The notes beneath the pieces were generated by a model. It was not told the origin of the DNA. It did no database searches and saw only the letters and a program-made list of their open reading frames with translations. A stretch of 9,202 nucleotides of DNA, taken from NCBI GenBank assembly GCA_027488055.1, contig JAIYCK010000234.1, positions 1 to 9,202 on the forward strand, in the 5' to 3' direction. The translations under genes and the position numbers were made by a program. Source of the stretch: Flavobacteriales bacterium. GTDB taxonomy: Bacteria; Bacteroidota; Bacteroidia; Flavobacteriales_D; Sanyastnellaceae. Of the stretch, positions 7,501 through 9,202 are shown in pieces (the first letter of the stretch is position 1; the number at the start of each line of letters is the position of its first letter).

Positions 7501-7619
7501 TTAGCCAATTCCATGATATGGGATTCATAGCGTCTGGCGAAAAAGCTGAATGACAGTGAGTAAGCTACTGCCAAAGTGAGGAGGATTACGAAAATCCAAA
7601 GAATAGATTTATTCTGCAT
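4560..7619 (-). CDS. secDF: Protein translocase subunit SecDF (SecD-SecF fusion)
   Basis: This 1019-residue inner-membrane protein joins SecD and SecF in one chain. It uses the proton gradient to pull proteins out of the SecYEG channel on the periplasmic side. Twelve membrane helices are apparent: one at about 6-27, five at 528-675, one at about 706-725 and five at 843-996. The large first periplasmic domain (28-527) contains L-G-L-D-L-Q-G-G and I-V-M-D-D-K-V-I-T-A-P. The second periplasmic domain spans about 727-841. SecD motif G-M-A-V-D-A-N-V-L-I-Y-E-R (588-600, acidic Asp592) and SecF motif G-Y-S-I-N-D-T-V-V-I-F-D-R (910-922, Asp915) are intact. Extra segments near 110-195 and 255-340 lengthen the first domain relative to E. 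coli SecD. The ATG at 7617-7619 is preferred over a TTG two codons earlier. A promoter element and terminator suggest a single-gene unit. Confidence 0.96.
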   Translation of the reverse strand: MQNKSILWIFVILLTLAVAYSLSFSFFARRYESHIMELAKDSLARANYNGNDYDGTLTALYNKALKDSSNADAYPIFGTSYNTLKNKELNLGLDLQGGMSVTLEVSIPDLLIALSDNSQEPVFLKAISDAKEARKNSSDDFMALFESAWKANNQKGLALWRIFDNMDNKGKFAPNSSDDDVLDILRKEAEDAINNTEKIVQKRIDGTGVSQATVQKQSFSGRIVVEIPGVKNIEDFRNRLKATANLEFWDTYRTDEFLGKLMEVYGSIGKTTAPELYSQDPLRAQKDSIMGEMLKAPGLTQVQKDSIINIYKDPNVKPDSLLTEGEKARKYPLRKLQLNFQSKSAVAGYAAVSDTAEINKYLNMSEARNVLPQDLRLLWSSTPQDNIAVLYAIKDKSMRGKAELDGRSIVDARPDYDNFTGEVIASMTMNSEGAAIWREMTRKNAADSNRPIAIVMDDKVITAPNVNGEIPNGSSQITFGGADSQASMKEAQELTSLLKAGSLPAPSRIINEQIVGPTLGKANIQSGIFSFIAAFVAILLFMIFYYAWAGFAANIALVANLFFLIGALVSFNGALTLPGIAGIVLTMGMAVDANVLIYERVKEELRLGKGISAAMKDGFVKALGAIIDGNATTFITGLILFAFGSGPIRGFATTLIIGIFTTLFTALLISRLILYRRLENKKPITFYSSITKDWFTKVNYDFVGKRKMFYALSILIIGAGFVSMFARKSAFDYGVDFIGGTSVRVTFNQPIDEDALRNVLRETLVMNGNAATNNVQKINNDASAYKITTDYLIGTEGANVEAEINAKLAEAFEKASGKDAFTIEDNFKVDPTMTDDFRKEATLSGIIALICVGIYIFIRFQKWDFALGASVALLHDALVVMAAFSLLYGIVPMSLEVNQNFVGAILTVIGYSINDTVVIFDRIREYLKVRKNTPIETTINDALNSTFGRSINTSFTVLLTLVIMFIFGSDDIRGFCFAMIVGVISGVYSTLFIATPIVVDMRKLAKSKQDAKDAEVAMA

Positions 7620-7660
7620 GAACAAAAAGAAAAAATGAGTTCTATCTTTTACAAAGTCGG

Positions 7661-7668
7661 CAAATATA
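7661..7668 (-). promoter_or_regulatory. -7 promoter element of secDF
   Basis: The minus strand reads TATATTTG, an exact TAnnTTTG match, 42 bp before the secDF ATG. A leader of about 36 bases, U-rich just before the start codon, would follow. No -33 element at standard spacing is obvious; the nearest TTTG (7712-7709) is 40 bp upstream. Confidence 0.5.
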
Positions 7669-7790
7669 AGCGACTCGAACGAAATTTGGTTCTGTGGTTA
7701 TTTATTTACAAATCAATCCATTCAAAGCCTGATGGAAGGCGAGGGTTTCATACGGCTAAATGGCTTGATTTTGTTGCACTATATAAGTGA

Positions 7791-7816
7791 AAAGCATCGC
7801 TAACAGGCGATGCTTC
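7791..7816 (-). terminator. Terminator hairpin after rpmB
   Basis: AAGCATCGC (7792-7800) and GCGATGCTT (7807-7815) form a perfect 9-bp stem with a six-base loop. On the minus strand it is followed by a short U run (TTTT with the stem end, then CAC). It lies about 43 bp after the rpmB stop. The rest of the 239-bp gap to secDF (7620-7858) holds the secDF promoter element and no recognisable gene. Confidence 0.75.
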
Positions 7817-7858
7817 TACAATATATCTTCAAGACAAGTGGACTTGTTGCAGTTCACA

Positions 7859-8095
7859 TTAGCCAATGAGGCCGTCAGCCTTCGCACGCTTCATAGCAGC
7901 GGACAAACCAATCTTGTTGATAATGCGCATCGCTTTCGCAGTCACACGCATTTCGACCCAACGCTCTTCCTCTGCAAGCCAAAAACGCTTGTATTGCAAA
8001 TTGGGGTAGAATTTACGTCTAGTTTTGATGTTCGAGTGAGAAACGCGATTACCACTGATGGTGCTTTTCCCTGTAATTTCACAAACGCGTGCCAT
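7859..8095 (-). CDS. rpmB: 50S ribosomal protein L28
   Basis: This 78-residue basic protein is L28, a component of the large ribosomal subunit. It opens with M-A-R-V-C-E-I-T-G-K and continues with S-G-N-R-V-S-H-S (14-21), K-T-R-R-K-F-Y-P-N-L (24-33) and V-T-A-K-A-M-R-I-I-N-K-x-G (51-63), all standard L28 signatures. Length fits the Bacteroidetes form. The ATG at 8093-8095 is chosen because the family starts exactly there; an in-frame extension of 20 residues upstream begins at a non-ATG codon and resembles no L28. Only one N-terminal cysteine is present, so no zinc ribbon is expected. It follows cinA by 69 bp on the same strand. The usual downstream partner rpmG (L33) is absent, replaced by a terminator. 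Confidence 0.96.
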   Translation of the reverse strand: MARVCEITGKSTISGNRVSHSNIKTRRKFYPNLQYKRFWLAEEERWVEMRVTAKAMRIINKIGLSAAMKRAKADGLIG

Positions 8096-8164
8096 TGTCT
8101 TTTGATTTTTTGTAAACGTTACCGAATTTTTTTCGGGGGTGCAAAGAAACGACAATTTTTTGAT

Positions 8165-9202
8165 CTAACAAGCATCCGTTCGCAAAATTTCTTTACGAAG
8201 GTAATTTAAAGCGAAAAGGGATGCCACTTGAATGGTGCGTTCGCGGCTTCGTCCAAGGATCTCGCGGCTGCTGAATATGCCGCAAGGTCCTGATAATGCG
8301 ATACATACAGTGCCAACAGGGAGCTCGGGAGTGCCGCCGTCTGGACCAGCTAAACCTGTGATTCCCAGACCGAAGGTCGTTCCGAATTTGTTACGAATGC
8401 ATTGGGCCATTTCGATGGCTACTTGTGTACTGACTACATTGTGCTCTTCGATGGTCGTGGGAGAGACACCCAAAATATCCGTTTTGATCTCGTTGGTGTA
8501 GGTGACAATGCCGCCTTTAAAATATGCACTGCTCCCTGGAACTCCAGTGATCAAATGACTGATGTTGCCTCCGGTGCAGCTTTCTGCCACGGACAAGGTA
8601 AATCCACGTGATTTTAGTAATGCTCCAACCACTTCCGCGATTTGGTCATTTTCATAACCGTAAATGATATCACCGAGCAAGGTATGGAGTTCTTTTTCTT
8701 TGGTATGGATCAAATCACGCGCCTGATCGACTTGGGCTTCTCCATAATGGGACATCCTTAGCTTGACACTGCCGGGTGATGGCAAATAGGCTAGTTTGAT
8801 TTGGTTCTCTGCCAATGAGGCTTCCCAATCTTTAATTGTTTCAGCCAAAAAGGACTCGCCGACCCCAATGGTAAGAATGGTGCGATGCACGATTTGCGGT
8901 ATCGTAAATACAGACAATAATGAGGGGATGACTTCCTCTGACATCATCGCGTGCATTTCGTAGGGAACTCCGGGCATGCTGACAAGGATGTGACCGTCTT
9001 GCTCAAACCACATTCCACATGCAGTTCCCTTATAATTATGTATTATGCGGCAGTTATGTGGCAGAGCAGCTTGCAAACGATTGGTCTCCAACATGGGCAA
9101 GTTGCGCATCGCCATAAATTTTTCAATTCGATCCAATGCGTCTGAATTGATCTCCAATTTGGATTGAAAAATTTCACACAAAGTATGTTTGGTGATGTCG
9201 TC
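8165..9202 (-). CDS. cinA: CinA family protein, N-terminus outside window
   Basis: The visible 345 residues run in frame to the right edge, starting D-D-I-T-K-H-T, which is the family's G-P-T-x-D-D-x-T motif cut at its middle. About 70 residues including the start codon are missing. A TTG-initiated start at 9181 is an artefact of the edge. The remaining MoaB/MogA-like N-terminal domain includes M-P-G-V-P-Y-E-M (76-83) and I-G-V-G-E-S (112-117). The C-terminal domain (from about 185) is an NMN deamidase (PncC) type: S-V-A-E-S-C-T-G-G (204-212) with the presumed catalytic Ser208, G-G-I-V-T-Y-T-N-E-I-K (230-240) and G-I-T-G-L-A-G-P-D-G-G-T (280-291). CinA proteins hydrolyse NMN to nicotinate mononucleotide and, through the N-terminal domain, can cleave ADP-ribose-type compounds. 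It precedes rpmB, an arrangement I know from other Bacteroidetes. Confidence 0.95.
   Translation of the reverse strand, partial: DDITKHTLCEIFQSKLEINSDALDRIEKFMAMRNLPMLETNRLQAALPHNCRIIHNYKGTACGMWFEQDGHILVSMPGVPYEMHAMMSEEVIPSLLSVFTIPQIVHRTILTIGVGESFLAETIKDWEASLAENQIKLAYLPSPGSVKLRMSHYGEAQVDQARDLIHTKEKELHTLLGDIIYGYENDQIAEVVGALLKSRGFTLSVAESCTGGNISHLITGVPGSSAYFKGGIVTYTNEIKTDILGVSPTTIEEHNVVSTQVAIEMAQCIRNKFGTTFGLGITGLAGPDGGTPELPVGTVCIALSGPCGIFSSREILGRSRERTIQVASLFALNYLRKEILRTDAC

Noticed and set aside
7626..7858. Possible rpmG (L33) or other small gene between rpmB and secDF
   Set aside because: No frame on the minus strand gives an L33-like sequence; the only ATG-initiated frame I found there is about nine codons long.
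8122..8136. CCGAA/TTCGG hairpin between cinA and rpmB as a terminator or L28-binding leader
   Set aside because: The stem is five base pairs with no U tract on the minus strand, and no known ribosomal-protein leader structure is recognisable.
8096..8155. N-terminal extension of L28 by 20 residues
   Set aside because: The upstream start is a non-ATG codon, the extra residues match nothing in L28, and the family's M-A-R-V-C-E start is exactly at 8095.

Overview
This 9.2 kb window reads as a chromosomal housekeeping stretch of a Bacteroidetes (Bacteroidota) bacterium. The reasons are: secD and secF are fused into one long gene; the cinA–rpmB gene pair is present; a TPR protein of a type I associate with this phylum is present; Shine-Dalgarno sequences are mostly absent; and AT-rich leaders carry Bacteroidetes-type -7 elements (TAnnTTTG). 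Base composition is moderate (mid-40s % GC by eye) and even across the genes, with no sign of recent transfer. A marine or freshwater Flavobacteriales/Saprospirales-type lineage would fit, but the sequence does not settle the order.

Layout from left to right. The 3' end of a D-Ala-D-Ala ligase gene (ddl) lies on the plus strand at 1-132. Everything else is on the minus strand: a single-domain rhodanese (129-440), a ComA-family phosphosulfolactate synthase (491-1276), a cytosolic TPR protein (1388-2788), guaB/IMP dehydrogenase (2956-4419), a SecDF fusion (4560-7619), ribosomal protein L28 (7859-8095), and cinA (8165 to beyond the right edge, so its N-terminus is missing). Transcription therefore runs right to left: cinA-rpmB | secDF | guaB | TPR | comA-rhodanese. 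It meets ddl in a tail-to-tail overlap where one TTAA palindrome supplies both stop codons.

Punctuation. Hairpin terminators follow rpmB (about 7792-7815), secDF (about 4507-4542) and the TPR gene (about 1305-1340). An identical -7 octamer, TATATTTG, lies 33-42 bp upstream of the TPR, guaB and secDF start codons, so these three genes look independently transcribed. The TPR terminator sits inside the short leader of comA and could also act as an attenuator there. A perfect 9-bp inverted repeat lies just upstream of the guaB -7 element and is a candidate operator.

Biology. The genes cover cell-wall precursor synthesis (Ddl), protein export (SecDF), GTP synthesis (GuaB), translation (L28), and NMN recycling or nucleotide clean-up (CinA). 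The most distinctive content is the ComA homologue, which in archaea adds sulfite to phosphoenolpyruvate at the start of coenzyme M synthesis, next to a rhodanese that could in principle release sulfite. A role in sulfolactate or sulfonate (possibly sulfonolipid) metabolism is plausible but inferred. I see no mobile element, CRISPR array, RNA gene or clear novel multi-gene system.
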